Positions 43,436-52,722 of a stretch of DNA of 64,000 bases are shown here, piece after piece; within the stretch, counting starts at the first letter, position 1, and each line of letters begins with the position of its first letter. Source of the stretch: Porticoccus sp002390525 (lineage in GTDB: Bacteria; Pseudomonadota; Gammaproteobacteria; Pseudomonadales; Porticoccaceae); assembly GCA_943846655.1 (NCBI GenBank), contig OX044352.1, forward strand, positions 930,001 through 994,000. Direction: 5' to 3'. The translations under genes were made by a program, and so were the position numbers. The notes beneath the pieces are model-generated. The model did not search any database. It worked only from the letters and a program-made list of their open reading frames with translations, and was not told where the DNA came from.

Positions 43436-44461
43436 ATGAAAAAGATTAAAGCTGTAGTTTATGGTGTCGGGACAATGAATTCGATAATCACCCGTATGTT
43501 GTTAGATAAGGGAGTTGAGATAATCGGTGCTATTTCTCGCAGTCCAGCAAAAGCTGGCAAGGATCTTGGAGAATTGACCGGGCTCGGACGTCATTTAGGA
43601 GTCGCTGTAAGCAATGATCCATCTGAGGTTTTGAGCCTTAATGCTGATATCGCAGTTATTGCGGTCAACAGCTATATGTCGGATGCTCAAGAACAACTTC
43701 GTCTGTGTGCTGAGCATGGCATAAACGCCGTAACATTATCTGAAGAAGCACTATACCCGTGGGATACCTCACCAGAAATCACCAGGGAATTGGATGCCAT
43801 TGCTAAACGCACTGGCGTCACTTTAACAGGCACCGGTCATCAGGACAGCTATTGGCTTAATATGGTAAGTATGTTGATGGGAACAACTCATAGGATAGAC
43901 AATGTACTAGGGCAGGCGAGCTGGAATGTAGATGATTACGGACCGGAATTAGCACGTGAGCAACAGGTTGGAACCACCATAGACCAGTTTAATACTTGGC
44001 TGGAGTCTGCTTCGCGTCCACCTACCTTTGGTCGTAACGTATTAGACGCACTGGTTGCTGATACAGGGCTAACACCCGTGTCGATTACCACAACATCTCG
44101 CCCAGTATTGGCAACTGAACCTCTACCGGTAGCTGCCCTAGGAATCATAGTTCCGGTTGGTGATGTTTTAGGTTTTACCGATATCGATGAGATTAAAACT
44201 AGCGAGGGTCCAAGTTTTGTATTTGAAATGACCGGTTGTGTATATCGACCTGAACAGGCTGATATGAACCACTGGAAAATAGCAGGAGAGCCAGATGTTG
44301 AGCTCTCCAACGGCGCTGTTCCTACTGCTACGACCACCTGTACGCAGATAGTCAATAGAATTCCTGATGTCATTAATGCCCAGCCAGGTTTTGTCACTGT
44401 CGAGAAATTACCACAGCTACGTTATCGGGCATTTAGTCTAGAAACCTACTTATCGTCATAA
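43436..44461 (+). CDS. DapB-like NAD(P)-binding dehydrogenase (2,4-diaminopentanoate dehydrogenase-like)
   Basis: A 341-residue protein with an N-terminal Rossmann fold (AVVYGVGTMNSIITRMLL, then VEIIGAISRS) and a mixed C-terminal domain. It resembles the dihydrodipicolinate-reductase-like family that includes 2,4-diaminopentanoate dehydrogenase; TGTGHQDSYWLNMVS is the conserved central block. It is longer than DapB (about 270) and lacks the DapB catalytic HHRxK motif, so lysine synthesis is unlikely. Substrate is unknown. G+C is higher than in neighbours (48% and 53% in two hand-counted 60-base lines against 37% in murB). It directly follows tRNA-Leu and converges with katG, suggesting transfer. 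Confidence 0.75.
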   Translation: MKKIKAVVYGVGTMNSIITRMLLDKGVEIIGAISRSPAKAGKDLGELTGLGRHLGVAVSNDPSEVLSLNADIAVIAVNSYMSDAQEQLRLCAEHGINAVTLSEEALYPWDTSPEITRELDAIAKRTGVTLTGTGHQDSYWLNMVSMLMGTTHRIDNVLGQASWNVDDYGPELAREQQVGTTIDQFNTWLESASRPPTFGRNVLDALVADTGLTPVSITTTSRPVLATEPLPVAALGIIVPVGDVLGFTDIDEIKTSEGPSFVFEMTGCVYRPEQADMNHWKIAGEPDVELSNGAVPTATTTCTQIVNRIPDVINAQPGFVTVEKLPQLRYRAFSLETYLSS

Positions 44462-44503
44462 GATTAATAAATTTTATGAGGTGAATGTTTAATTTAAAGT
44501 TAT

Positions 44504-44553
44504 AAAAAAACCATAAACCATATTAAGTATGGTTTATGGTTGAGGTATTTTTT
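44504..44553. terminator. Bidirectional terminator between the DapB-like gene and katG
   Basis: A perfect 14-bp stem: 44509-44522 (AACCATAAACCATA) pairs with 44528-44541 around the loop TTAAG. An A-run (44504-44510) on the left and a T-rich run (44547-44552) on the right give U-tracts in both directions. It lies between the stops of two convergent genes, exactly where a shared intrinsic terminator is expected. Confidence 0.8.
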
Positions 44554-44562
44554 ATGCTTTAG

Positions 44563-46824
44563 TTATAGCTCAAAACGATCTGCTTGCATAACTTTCAGCC
44601 ACGCAGCAACAAAATCACTCACAAAACGCTCATTGGCATTGTCATAGGCATAAGCCTCAGCAACAACTCTAAGTTCAGAGTTTGAACCAAAAATTAAGTC
44701 TACAGGAGTGGCTGTGTAAAGTGTCTTTTTGCTTGATCGATCTACACCTTCGTATAAACCTTCTGTATCAGTTTTACGCCACTGAATCGACATATCTAGT
44801 AAGTTCACAAAAAAGTCATTACTGAGTTTTCCGGGGTTAGCAGTTAAAACTCCATGTTTGGAGTCGTCTGAATTAGTAGCTAGACTCCTCATACCGCCAA
44901 TCAATACCGTCATTTCTGGCACTGTTAAGCCTAATTGATCTGCTTTATCGACCAGCATTTCAGTCGGAGATCGATAGCTTGTAGCTGCATTAAAGTAATT
45001 TCGAAACGCATCAGCTTTTGGTTCCAGTAACCCGAAGGTAGAAACATCTGTTTGCTCTTGTGTGGCATCGCCTCGTCCAGAAATAAATGGAACTGATATA
45101 TCTAAACCAGACGCTTTTGCAGCACGCTCAATACCGACAGCTCCACCTAAAACAATCACATCAGCCAAAGATACCTTTTCAACTCCAAAGTTTGCACGTA
45201 TATTTTTCAGCTCGGTTAACACATTATTTAGCTGTTTAGGATTATTGGCAGCCCAATCTTTTTGTGGCGCTAAAGCAATTCGCGCACCGTTCGCTCCACC
45301 TCTCATATCACTGAGTCTGAAACTAGCTGCAGACGCCCAAGCTGTTTCTACTAGATCAGAATCGCTTAAGTTTGTTGCATAGAGCATCACTTTAAGTTTA
45401 CTGATGTCTTCTTCATTCAAAACTTTTACTGTATCACTAGATATAGGATCTTGCCAAATCAAGCTATCACTTGGTACATCTGTGCCTAAATAGCGTGAAC
45501 GTGGCCCCAAGTCCCTATGGGTTAGTTTGTACCAAGCCTTGGCAAATGCTAGCTGATACTCTTCTGGGTTAGCCAAAAAACGCTCTGCAATTTTCTTATA
45601 TTCAGGATCAAATTTTATAGCTAAATCTGCAGTCGTCATAACGGGTGGATTAAACTTACCTTCAATATGTGCATCAGGTACGGATTTATGTAAAGTCTCA
45701 TCGGTGGGGATCCATTGAATAGCTCCACCGGGACTACGAGTTTGCTCCCAGTCATAACTTAATAGATTCTGAAGATATAGCGTAGTCCATTGCGTTGGTG
45801 CTTGAGTCCAAGCCCCCTCTAATCCACTAGTTACTGTATCTTCAGAGTGTCCTTTACCACATTTATTTTTCCAGCCTAGACCCTGTTCCTCTATGGGAGC
45901 AGCAGCGGGTTCTGGACCTACACACTCACTAGGTTTGTGGGCACCATGCATTTTTCCAAATGTATGACCTCCAGCAATTAAGGCAACTGTTTCTTCATCA
46001 TTCATTGCCATGCGACCAAAGGTAACTCGAATATTTTTTGCTGAACCTATTGGATCAGGTTTACCCAATGGACCCTCCGGATTGACATAGATTAGACCCA
46101 TATGTGTTGCCCCAAGTGGCCTCTGTAACTGACCATCTTTTTCATGGCGATCACTTGCTAGTATTTCTAGCTCAGGACCCCAATAAACTAAGTCTGGTTC
46201 CCAATCGTCAGCTCGACCACCAGCAAATCCATAGGTTTGAAAGCCCATATTCTCTAGTGCCACGTTGCCGGACAAGATTAACAGGTCAGCCCATGATAAA
46301 TTTTCGCCATACTTTTGTTTTATAGGCCATAGCAAGCGACGCGCTTTATCAAGATTACCATTATCAGGCCAACTATTGAGCGGTTCAAATTGCATCTGAC
46401 CGCCATCGGCTCCTCCTCGACCATCAAGTGTTCGATAAGTGCCTGCAGCATGCCATGATAAGCGTATAAAAAATGGACCATAATTACCAAAATCAGCAGG
46501 CCACCAATCTTGAGGTTGAGTTAGCAGTGTATCAATATCTTCTTTGACCGCACTTAAATCGAGCTGCTTAAAAGCAGCCCCATAATCAAAGTTATCACCG
46601 AGTGGGTTAGAACGGGTATCATGGTCACGCAATACACTTAGGTCGAGCTGGTCAGGCCACCAAAAATTATTTATTTTAGCTTTACCCATTTTTATTTCAT
46701 TGCTCGATATAGGATTCTTTATTTCCACGGACTTTGTATTGTTATCCGCAGAATCACAAGAAATCAGTGGAACGAAAAGTAATCCAGCAACCATGATTTG
46801 TACGATTTTTCTAAAGTGTTTCAT
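44563..46824 (-). CDS. katG: Catalase-peroxidase with lipoprotein export signal
   Basis: A 753-residue heme catalase-peroxidase with both duplicated halves. The distal site LSWHAAGTYR (W124, H125), Y246 in LIYVNPEGP and M272 in FGRMAMNDEE have the same spacing as the Trp-Tyr-Met adduct of mycobacterial KatG. The proximal heme His is H287. Unusually, residues 1-22 form a signal peptide ending in LISC, a lipobox with C23, followed by Asp at +2 and an Asn/Ser/Lys-rich linker. That predicts an inner-membrane-anchored periplasmic lipoprotein; most KatG are cytosolic. Exported relatives (KatP type) exist. It is a single gene next to a possible transferred gene. Confidence 0.95.
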   Translation of the reverse strand: MKHFRKIVQIMVAGLLFVPLISCDSADNNTKSVEIKNPISSNEIKMGKAKINNFWWPDQLDLSVLRDHDTRSNPLGDNFDYGAAFKQLDLSAVKEDIDTLLTQPQDWWPADFGNYGPFFIRLSWHAAGTYRTLDGRGGADGGQMQFEPLNSWPDNGNLDKARRLLWPIKQKYGENLSWADLLILSGNVALENMGFQTYGFAGGRADDWEPDLVYWGPELEILASDRHEKDGQLQRPLGATHMGLIYVNPEGPLGKPDPIGSAKNIRVTFGRMAMNDEETVALIAGGHTFGKMHGAHKPSECVGPEPAAAPIEEQGLGWKNKCGKGHSEDTVTSGLEGAWTQAPTQWTTLYLQNLLSYDWEQTRSPGGAIQWIPTDETLHKSVPDAHIEGKFNPPVMTTADLAIKFDPEYKKIAERFLANPEEYQLAFAKAWYKLTHRDLGPRSRYLGTDVPSDSLIWQDPISSDTVKVLNEEDISKLKVMLYATNLSDSDLVETAWASAASFRLSDMRGGANGARIALAPQKDWAANNPKQLNNVLTELKNIRANFGVEKVSLADVIVLGGAVGIERAAKASGLDISVPFISGRGDATQEQTDVSTFGLLEPKADAFRNYFNAATSYRSPTEMLVDKADQLGLTVPEMTVLIGGMRSLATNSDDSKHGVLTANPGKLSNDFFVNLLDMSIQWRKTDTEGLYEGVDRSSKKTLYTATPVDLIFGSNSELRVVAEAYAYDNANERFVSDFVAAWLKVMQADRFEL

Positions 46825-47044
46825 TTGTGAACCCCTAAAATTACTTTAAAATTCATATATTATAATTACGACAATATATTACACCTATAATGTGTGGATA
46901 TGAAAATTTATCGGAGTAATATTTTGATTAAATATTATCTACAAGAATTCTAATCGAGTTCGCAAATTCCATGAGAAAAATATAAAATGCGAAATTATTT
47001 AATAAATACCACTAAATTTTATTCACCCGAGAAAAGAGGCTCCA

Positions 47045-47527
47045 ATGATTATTTGCAAAGACGCTACGGTATCGTTTCAATATTCTCTTACTGATAAAGA
47101 TGGCAATGCTTTAGATGCATCACCAATTGATAAGCCTTTAACTTACATCCATGGTCAAAATGCAATTATCCCAGGCCTTGAGAGAGAGCTAGAAGGAAAA
47201 AAAATAGGCGATGTTCTAATAGTCAATATTAAGGCAAAAGACGCATACGGTGAAAGACAGGAGCAAATGGTTCAAAAGATACCAAGATCGAACTTTCAAG
47301 GTCAGGAAATGAAGGTTGGTATGCGTTTTGAAGCAAAAACATCAACTGGTTCGCTGTTGGTCGTTGTTAAAGAGCTTACTGACGAAGAAGTTACTGTGGA
47401 TGGAAATCATGCTTTAGCTGGCAAAGACCTGACTTTCGACGTCAGAATTGTGGACGTCAGAGAATCTGCTAAAAAAGAAATAGACGATTGTTGTACTGAA
47501 AATGGCTGCACTGCTAATAAGCATTAA
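47045..47527 (+). CDS. SlyD-like FKBP-type peptidyl-prolyl cis-trans isomerase
   Basis: A 160-residue protein with a split FKBP domain and an inserted chaperone flap, as in SlyD. FQYSLTDKDGNALDAS, LTYIHGQNAIIPGLERELEG and then KAKDAYGER form the FKBP half. The insert holds PRSNFQG and EAKTSTGSLLVVV, and HALAGKDLTFDVRIVDVRE closes the fold. The C-terminal tail is short but has DCCTENGCTANKH, a small Cys/His cluster recalling the metal-binding tail of E. coli SlyD. Shine-Dalgarno AAAGAGG precedes the ATG. The CPXCG gene follows after 54 bases. Confidence 0.93.
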   Translation: MIICKDATVSFQYSLTDKDGNALDASPIDKPLTYIHGQNAIIPGLERELEGKKIGDVLIVNIKAKDAYGERQEQMVQKIPRSNFQGQEMKVGMRFEAKTSTGSLLVVVKELTDEEVTVDGNHALAGKDLTFDVRIVDVRESAKKEIDDCCTENGCTANKH

Positions 47528-47581
47528 TCTCCAAAAGAGAATTGTGTTAAAGAATACAACAGATATTTCGATGGGATTGCG

Positions 47582-47779
47582 ATGACGCTAAATTATCAAC
47601 CAATTACATGCCATTTCTGTTTTGAGACCTTTGAGGTCGATTTAGGGATTGAGGCGCAATTTTGTGGTCACAATGTAGAAATATTTGATTGTGAAATTTG
47701 CTGCAATCCCAACAAAGTTGATACTGAAATTGATGAGGGTGAAATTATTTCACTAGTTGTAAGTGATGGAAATGAATAA
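47582..47779 (+). CDS. CPXCG-motif Cys-rich protein
   Basis: A 65-residue acidic protein with two Cys pairs: ITCHFCFETFEVDL near residue 10 and DCEICCNPNKV near residue 38. This matches the small CPXCG-motif family, probably a single zinc-ribbon-like site. Function is unknown. It follows the SlyD-like gene on the same strand and may share its transcript; a link through metal handling is tempting but unproven. Confidence 0.85.
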   Translation: MTLNYQPITCHFCFETFEVDLGIEAQFCGHNVEIFDCEICCNPNKVDTEIDEGEIISLVVSDGNE

Positions 47780-47826
47780 AAATAGACTTCAGTCGCTAAA
47801 TAGGTGAATTTTTTTCGTACAATAAA

Positions 47827-48036
47827 TTAAATAGTATCAAATAGATATTTAATAAGAACCAATGCTAGACCAGAGGTTGCAATAGCTAATAAGGGAATAA
47901 AAATCGGAGTTTTACCTTCTGTATTTTGATGTAAACTATTTTCGTTTTTATTTCTATACAGGAGTATAATCGCTACCACCAAAACACCTAACGCAATAGC
48001 AAGAAATATGTAAACACCTATATCGAAGTAAGTCAT
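47827..48036 (-). CDS. Hypothetical two-span membrane protein
   Basis: A 69-residue protein with two membrane segments (IGVYIFLAIALGVLVVAIILLY and IFIPLLAIATSGLALVLIKYLF) joined by a polar loop (RNKNENSLHQNTEGK). I do not recognise the family. It lies 39 bases downstream of another small membrane protein on the same strand, so the two may be cotranscribed. Confidence 0.6.
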   Translation of the reverse strand: MTYFDIGVYIFLAIALGVLVVAIILLYRNKNENSLHQNTEGKTPIFIPLLAIATSGLALVLIKYLFDTI

Positions 48037-48075
48037 TTAAATGCCTATTATGTTGTACGTTATACATTTAGATAG

Positions 48076-48561
48076 TCAAAAAAAGCACCATCCCAAGTTA
48101 ACAATTAATACAATTACGGTAAGCAAAACACTCGCCGAATGCAATTTTTTAAATAGATTCTCATTGCCAGAGTCCTTAGCTGCATTAGTCGCCGGGACCA
48201 TAACGTAGCAAGTAGTCATAGCAACTGCTGTTACGAGTGATGCTATCAAAGGAGCCCTGCTGTTGAGACCATAAAAATATATGAAGAGAAGAGAAATTAT
48301 CGATAGAATTATGACTGTAAGAAATAATTTTGGAAACACACTTCTTAAAAATGGTCCAGTATCTTTCATGTCAATTAACCTGAAGATAGTTGGAGCTACT
48401 ATTGAAACTTGCATCATTATCATTCCAATAATGATACCTGATAGCAAAACAGGAAAATGATTTAATGTTTGCATATTATTAAGAGTCCATTGGCTTATTT
48501 GATGAGTGACTGTATATTCTTTTAAAAAATTACATACTGTAAGTTTAGTTGAAAGATTCAT
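48076..48561 (-). CDS. Four-span membrane protein, possibly DUF4149/TMEM205-like
   Basis: Up to 161 residues; a start at ATG 48474 (MQTLNHFPVLL), with GGA nine bases upstream, would give 132 and begins right at the first membrane segment. No ribosome binding site is visible for 48561. Four segments follow: LLSGIIIGMIMMQVSIVAPTI, FLTVIILSIISLLFIYFY, LIASLVTAVAMTTCYVMV and VLLTVIVLIVNLGWCFF. The pattern with a polar VFPKLF loop resembles DUF4149 proteins, but this assignment is tentative. Function unknown. Confidence 0.6.
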   Translation of the reverse strand: MNLSTKLTVCNFLKEYTVTHQISQWTLNNMQTLNHFPVLLSGIIIGMIMMQVSIVAPTIFRLIDMKDTGPFLRSVFPKLFLTVIILSIISLLFIYFYGLNSRAPLIASLVTAVAMTTCYVMVPATNAAKDSGNENLFKKLHSASVLLTVIVLIVNLGWCFF

Positions 48562-48678
48562 TGATAGGTAGCAGTGGCAAGAGAATAATCTAGCTTTCTA
48601 TAGATTCGACAAACATGAAAAGTTAGACTAGAAAATACGTTATTAATCTCAATATGATCCTCTAGGAGGGCGTTTGAC

Positions 48679-48945
48679 TTGAACCTAAATGACAGAGAAT
48701 TTGAAGTTTATAGACAGGCTGTGGAAGAGGGTGGGGCAGAATCTTATTTCAATTTAGGAGCAATGTATGCCAGCCGAGGCTCTGATTTTTATCATGAGTC
48801 AGTTATGTGGTACCGAACTGCAGCTAATCAGGGGCATATAGAGGCACAAAAGGTGTTAGATACAATAAAAGAAAATAAAAGATCTCACGCTCCTTGGTAC
48901 AAAAAACTTTTATTGGGTTTAGACTTAAATAAGTATTTCAACTAG
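48679..48945 (+). CDS. Small Sel1-repeat-like protein
   Basis: An 88-residue protein from TTG 48679, with a strong AGGAGG at 48664-48669. It contains one full and one partial Sel1-like repeat: AESYFNLGAMYASRG and ESVMWYRTAANQGHIEAQKVL. These alpha-helical repeats mediate protein contacts. The C-terminus is basic then hydrophobic (WYKKLLLGLDL). It is smaller than most Sel1 proteins but the repeat pattern is clear. Partner unknown. The SOUL gene follows 39 bases later. Confidence 0.75.
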   Translation: MNLNDREFEVYRQAVEEGGAESYFNLGAMYASRGSDFYHESVMWYRTAANQGHIEAQKVLDTIKENKRSHAPWYKKLLLGLDLNKYFN

Positions 48946-48984
48946 TTTTATAAAATTATTTAAGCTTTAAAGGAAAAGTGTGCA

Positions 48985-49602
48985 TTGAAAAATTTTTTAG
49001 GTTACTTCATTTGTTTTATAATTTTTGGATCTTCAGTCGTTGTGGCTATAGAAGAAGCAGCATATACAAGCATCCTTAATGATGAAATTTTTGAAATTAG
49101 AGAATATGAGTCACACGTGCTTGCTGAGATAGAAATCGATGGAAGTTTTGAGGGAGCTGGTGGTAAAGCATTTAGTAAGTTGTTTCGTTATATTTCTGGT
49201 GAAAATATACCCCAGAAAAAAATTAAGATGACAGCGCCTGTTTCTCAGTCATATAAAGGTGAAAGTATCAATATGGCTTCACCTGTCAGCCAAGAGGAAA
49301 AAAATGGTAAATGGTTAGTTAGTTTCATGATGCCCTCTAGCTATTCTTTTGAGCAGCTTCCCGAACCAAAAGATTCTGATATTCAGCTTCGTCAAGTTCC
49401 TAGGAGTTTTATCGCTTCTGTTAGATATTCTGGGTTCTGGAGTAAAAAAAAATATCGAGATTATTTAGATTTATTGAATAAATGGATCTCTGGTCGTCAA
49501 TTGAAGGCGATCGGCACCCCTATATGGGCACGTTATGATGCCCCTTATGTGCCATGGTTTTTGAGAAGAAATGAGATATTAATACCCATCAATCAGCCTT
49601 AA
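48985..49602 (+). CDS. Secreted SOUL-family heme-binding protein
   Basis: A 205-residue protein from TTG 48985, with AAAGGAAAAG upstream as ribosome binding site. A signal peptide (about residues 1-21, FLGYFICFIIFGSSVVVA) is followed by the SOUL/HBP domain. Marks of the family are FEIREYESHVLAEI, the repeated KIKMTAPVSQ / NMASPVSQ blocks and the C-terminal PWFLRRNEILIPI. Bacterial SOUL proteins are usually exported and of unknown role; heme binding is known for the animal homologues. No clear axial His is obvious here. Confidence 0.88.
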   Translation: MKNFLGYFICFIIFGSSVVVAIEEAAYTSILNDEIFEIREYESHVLAEIEIDGSFEGAGGKAFSKLFRYISGENIPQKKIKMTAPVSQSYKGESINMASPVSQEEKNGKWLVSFMMPSSYSFEQLPEPKDSDIQLRQVPRSFIASVRYSGFWSKKKYRDYLDLLNKWISGRQLKAIGTPIWARYDAPYVPWFLRRNEILIPINQP

Positions 49603-49657
49603 AATTTTGCATATAATGTTTATGTGGTGAAGTTACAGCAAAAAAATCCTTTATTTT

Positions 49658-52603
49658 CTAGCCTTTTTTCTTGATCACTTTACTCCATATAGTGGTGACT
49701 TGTTTACGTTGAGTTGAGCATTGATTAGCCTTTACAAGGAGAGGTTCATTTTGTAGTTGCAGTCTGTGTCCTAAGGAGCGGTAGTCTATATATGCTTCTT
49801 TTAGATTTTTTGCATCATCGAATGAAAAGATACCGTTGCTTTCTAGGCTATCAATAATTCGAATATTATCGCTCCAATGCACCAAATCAATGAACTGGTG
49901 TGCATGCGATAGCACTTTTGTTTGTACTATAAATTCGATATCAATCATTCCTCCTTCATCATACTTAATATCAAACATTGGTAAATTTGTACTGGAACGC
50001 TCAATATTTGTTTTTAGTAATGGCTTTTTTGGAGTTCTTTTTTTCATTATTAGTTGTTCTAACATTTTTTTTCGCATACTGAAAATATCATTAATAAGCT
50101 GATTTTGATCTCTATTTCTACATAAAATTTTTGATCTGATAGACTTAAATTTTCCGGTTAATACTGGTGTTCCAACGATTGGCCTAGCTCTAACTAGAGC
50201 TTGATGTTCCCATGTCCAAGCATTATTTAATTGGTATTTTTCAAATGCCTCCAGTGACGAGACTAGCATTCCTGAGCGCCCTGATGGCCTGAGACGCACA
50301 TCAACCTCATAAAGAACACCAGATGCTAATCGAGTCGTTAGAATATGAATAATTTTTTGTCCTAATCGTATGAAAAATGTTTCATTATCAATAGATTTAT
50401 CGCCATCCGTTTGATCATTTCGACTAGCATCGTAAATAAATACTAAATCAAGATCAGAGTTATGCCCTAACTCTATGCTTCCAAGCTTGCCATAGCCAAT
50501 GATTAGAAATTCTGACTTTTTACTAGTCCTCCCTGAAGGCTTGCCGTATTTTTCTGTCATTTCGTTCCATGCAATTTCTACTGTGTGAGTCAGTATTGCT
50601 TCTGCGATTGACGTTAGGTAGTCACTAACCTTTAATAAAGGCAGTATCCCTGTAACTTCACATGCAGCAACATGGAGACTATGTGAAAGCTTGAAGTAAC
50701 GTAAAGCCTCCATTTGCGCCTCTTGGTCGTTAGAGGGAACTCTGAGTAATTGTTGCCTTAGTTCGTCTATTAGTTGTTCTTTATCGGGTAGGGTGTATAG
50801 CGTTCTATGATCGAGAAGCTCATCTAATAAAGCAGGGTTTTTAGATAATTGTTCGGAGATCCATGGACTCGCAGAGCAAAGCTGTAAGGTGATATTGAGT
50901 ACACTTGGATTCTCTTTTAGTAAAACCAAATAGGCGCTTCTACGAGCTATAGATCCTATAAGCTTCAGGACTCGGACAAGTGTTGGCCCCTTGTTTTCGT
51001 AATTAGCACAAGCAAAAATTAGGTCTGGCATCAATGCATCGAGACGAGTTTTTGCGTCTTTTGACATAAAAAGAATCGACCGATCCCGTTTAAGGGCTTG
51101 AATCAAGATAAGCGCGTCTTTTGGCTTTTTATAGCCTAAGCAGCTGAGATTTGCTGTTACATCCTTATCAATTTCGCATTGCCAAATATCATCTGCTTGC
51201 ATGAGCTCATTTTTGCCATCATTTTCATCAGGGCCTGGCTCGTTAGCAATAACTGATCTAAATATTTGTTGCACATCAGAACGTCGATTATCGAGTACCA
51301 GCATGAATTCATCCCAGTTGATGAAACCCATGAGGTGCGCTAACTTAAGTTGTTCTTCTTTTGCATTTGGAAGCATGTGAGTCTGAAGATCTTGCATACC
51401 CTGTAAAATATGCTCTATATCCCGCAAGAATTTATAACTTTCTCGTAGTTTTTTTACCTCTGATTCAGGTAGCAATAACTCTTTTTCTATAAGGTTTAAA
51501 ATATCTTTCAGCGCCTGAGACTGAAAGCGTACGTCTCTGCCACCATAAATAATTTGGAAAGCCTGAGCTATAAATTCTATTTCACGAATACCTCCAAATC
51601 CAATCTTTATATTTTTTGATATATCTTTTCTTTGTGTTTCTCTATTAATAAGAATTTTCATTTTACGTAAGGATTCTAGAGTACTGAAATCAACATATTT
51701 CCTGAAGGTGAACGGCCGCAATAATTTCATTAGTTCGGCTCCATCACTCGCTTCTCCAGCTACCACCCTAGCTTTAATCATGGCGTAACGCTCCCAGTCA
51801 CGCCCTTGAGTCTGATAATACTCCTCTATTGCAGCAAAACTAAGAATAAGATTACCGCTTTGACCATACGGCCTTAAGCGCATATCTACTCGAAATACGA
51901 AACCATCATTAGTTTTTGCATCTAGTGACTTGATAAGCCTTTGACTTAGGCGCACAAAAAATTCTTCATTACTGAGACTACATTGACTTGCATTAGTTTC
52001 ACCTCGTTCTGGGTATGCAAATATTAGATCAATATCTGAGGAAATATTTAACTCCCAGCCACCTAATTTTCCCATTCCAAGCACAACCATTTTTTGTGGT
52101 TTGCCATTTAAGTCACAAGGGGTCCCTAAAATTTGACAGGCATTACGATACAGAAAATCTAACGCATGCCTTATAGATATTTCTGCTAGAGAGGTCATAT
52201 CGAGAGTAGTTTCTTCTAAATCTGACTCCCTGTTAAAATCACGCCAAATAATTCGAGTAATCTCGCGATTCCTAAATTGTCGCAACACCCTAAATAAATC
52301 ATCTTCGTTAACAGCATTTTTAAGCTCTTTTATTAAGCGTCCATTCATTTCATCCTTCTCGTAAGATCTATATAACTCACCAGAACTAACTAATCGCCTG
52401 AATTCTTCTGGATTTTTGCTACACCATATGGCAATGAAATGACTACAGCTCCAGCATCTTTTTAGATGAAATAAGAAACTATTTTTAACTTCAATAAGTG
52501 AAAATAACCACTGTGATTGCTCTGTAGTAGTTACCTTTTCGAAATGCCTTAACCTTAATGACCATTCGTTTTCTAATATTTTAGGTATATTTTCGTCGTT
52601 CAT
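49658..52603 (-). CDS. glnE: Glutamine-synthetase adenylyltransferase/adenylyl-removing enzyme
   Basis: From the ATG at 52603 the protein is 981 residues (E. coli 946). It carries two nucleotidyltransferase domains. The deadenylylase one is near residue 190 (GMGKLGGWELNISSDIDLIF). The adenylylase one is near residue 690 (IGYGKLGSIELGHNSDLDLVF). Each has a GlnD PII-uridylyltransferase-like helical domain after it. It controls glutamine synthetase in response to PII. The frame stays open 54 codons upstream, but that stretch is hydrophobic, unlike GlnE, and runs toward the LexA box, so I reject it. It is divergent from umuDC. Confidence 0.96.
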   Translation of the reverse strand: MNDENIPKILENEWSLRLRHFEKVTTTEQSQWLFSLIEVKNSFLFHLKRCWSCSHFIAIWCSKNPEEFRRLVSSGELYRSYEKDEMNGRLIKELKNAVNEDDLFRVLRQFRNREITRIIWRDFNRESDLEETTLDMTSLAEISIRHALDFLYRNACQILGTPCDLNGKPQKMVVLGMGKLGGWELNISSDIDLIFAYPERGETNASQCSLSNEEFFVRLSQRLIKSLDAKTNDGFVFRVDMRLRPYGQSGNLILSFAAIEEYYQTQGRDWERYAMIKARVVAGEASDGAELMKLLRPFTFRKYVDFSTLESLRKMKILINRETQRKDISKNIKIGFGGIREIEFIAQAFQIIYGGRDVRFQSQALKDILNLIEKELLLPESEVKKLRESYKFLRDIEHILQGMQDLQTHMLPNAKEEQLKLAHLMGFINWDEFMLVLDNRRSDVQQIFRSVIANEPGPDENDGKNELMQADDIWQCEIDKDVTANLSCLGYKKPKDALILIQALKRDRSILFMSKDAKTRLDALMPDLIFACANYENKGPTLVRVLKLIGSIARRSAYLVLLKENPSVLNITLQLCSASPWISEQLSKNPALLDELLDHRTLYTLPDKEQLIDELRQQLLRVPSNDQEAQMEALRYFKLSHSLHVAACEVTGILPLLKVSDYLTSIAEAILTHTVEIAWNEMTEKYGKPSGRTSKKSEFLIIGYGKLGSIELGHNSDLDLVFIYDASRNDQTDGDKSIDNETFFIRLGQKIIHILTTRLASGVLYEVDVRLRPSGRSGMLVSSLEAFEKYQLNNAWTWEHQALVRARPIVGTPVLTGKFKSIRSKILCRNRDQNQLINDIFSMRKKMLEQLIMKKRTPKKPLLKTNIERSSTNLPMFDIKYDEGGMIDIEFIVQTKVLSHAHQFIDLVHWSDNIRIIDSLESNGIFSFDDAKNLKEAYIDYRSLGHRLQLQNEPLLVKANQCSTQRKQVTTIWSKVIKKKG

Positions 52604-52706
52604 TTTTTGCCAAATTATTTTACATGGGCTGCCATTAAAACAAGAGTTAGTGTAAATAGGACTATATCTAAAACATTTATATACTAAACTGGCGACCACA
52701 TATATA

Positions 52707-52722
52707 CTGTATATTTGTACAG
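52707..52722 (+). promoter_or_regulatory. LexA (SOS) box upstream of umuD
   Basis: CTGTATATTTGTACAG at 52707-52722 matches the enterobacterial LexA consensus CTG-TATATATATA-CAG at 14 of 16 positions, with both CTG and CAG ends intact. It ends 21 bases before the umuD ATG, the classical position for repression of umuDC. It is about 100 bases upstream of the divergent glnE start. Confidence 0.9.

Noticed and set aside
43936..44397. 153-codon open frame antisense to the DapB-like gene
   Set aside because: Shadow of the plus-strand gene. The translated sequence is low in hydrophobic core pattern and rich in Ser/Thr/Val, as expected for an antisense frame of higher-G+C DNA.
43236..47044. Second copy of the tRNA-Leu 3' end as an attR site
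   Set aside because: I scanned the gaps around the DapB-like and katG genes by eye for GGTTCGATTCC and the acceptor end, and saw none. A bounded integrated element is therefore not shown.
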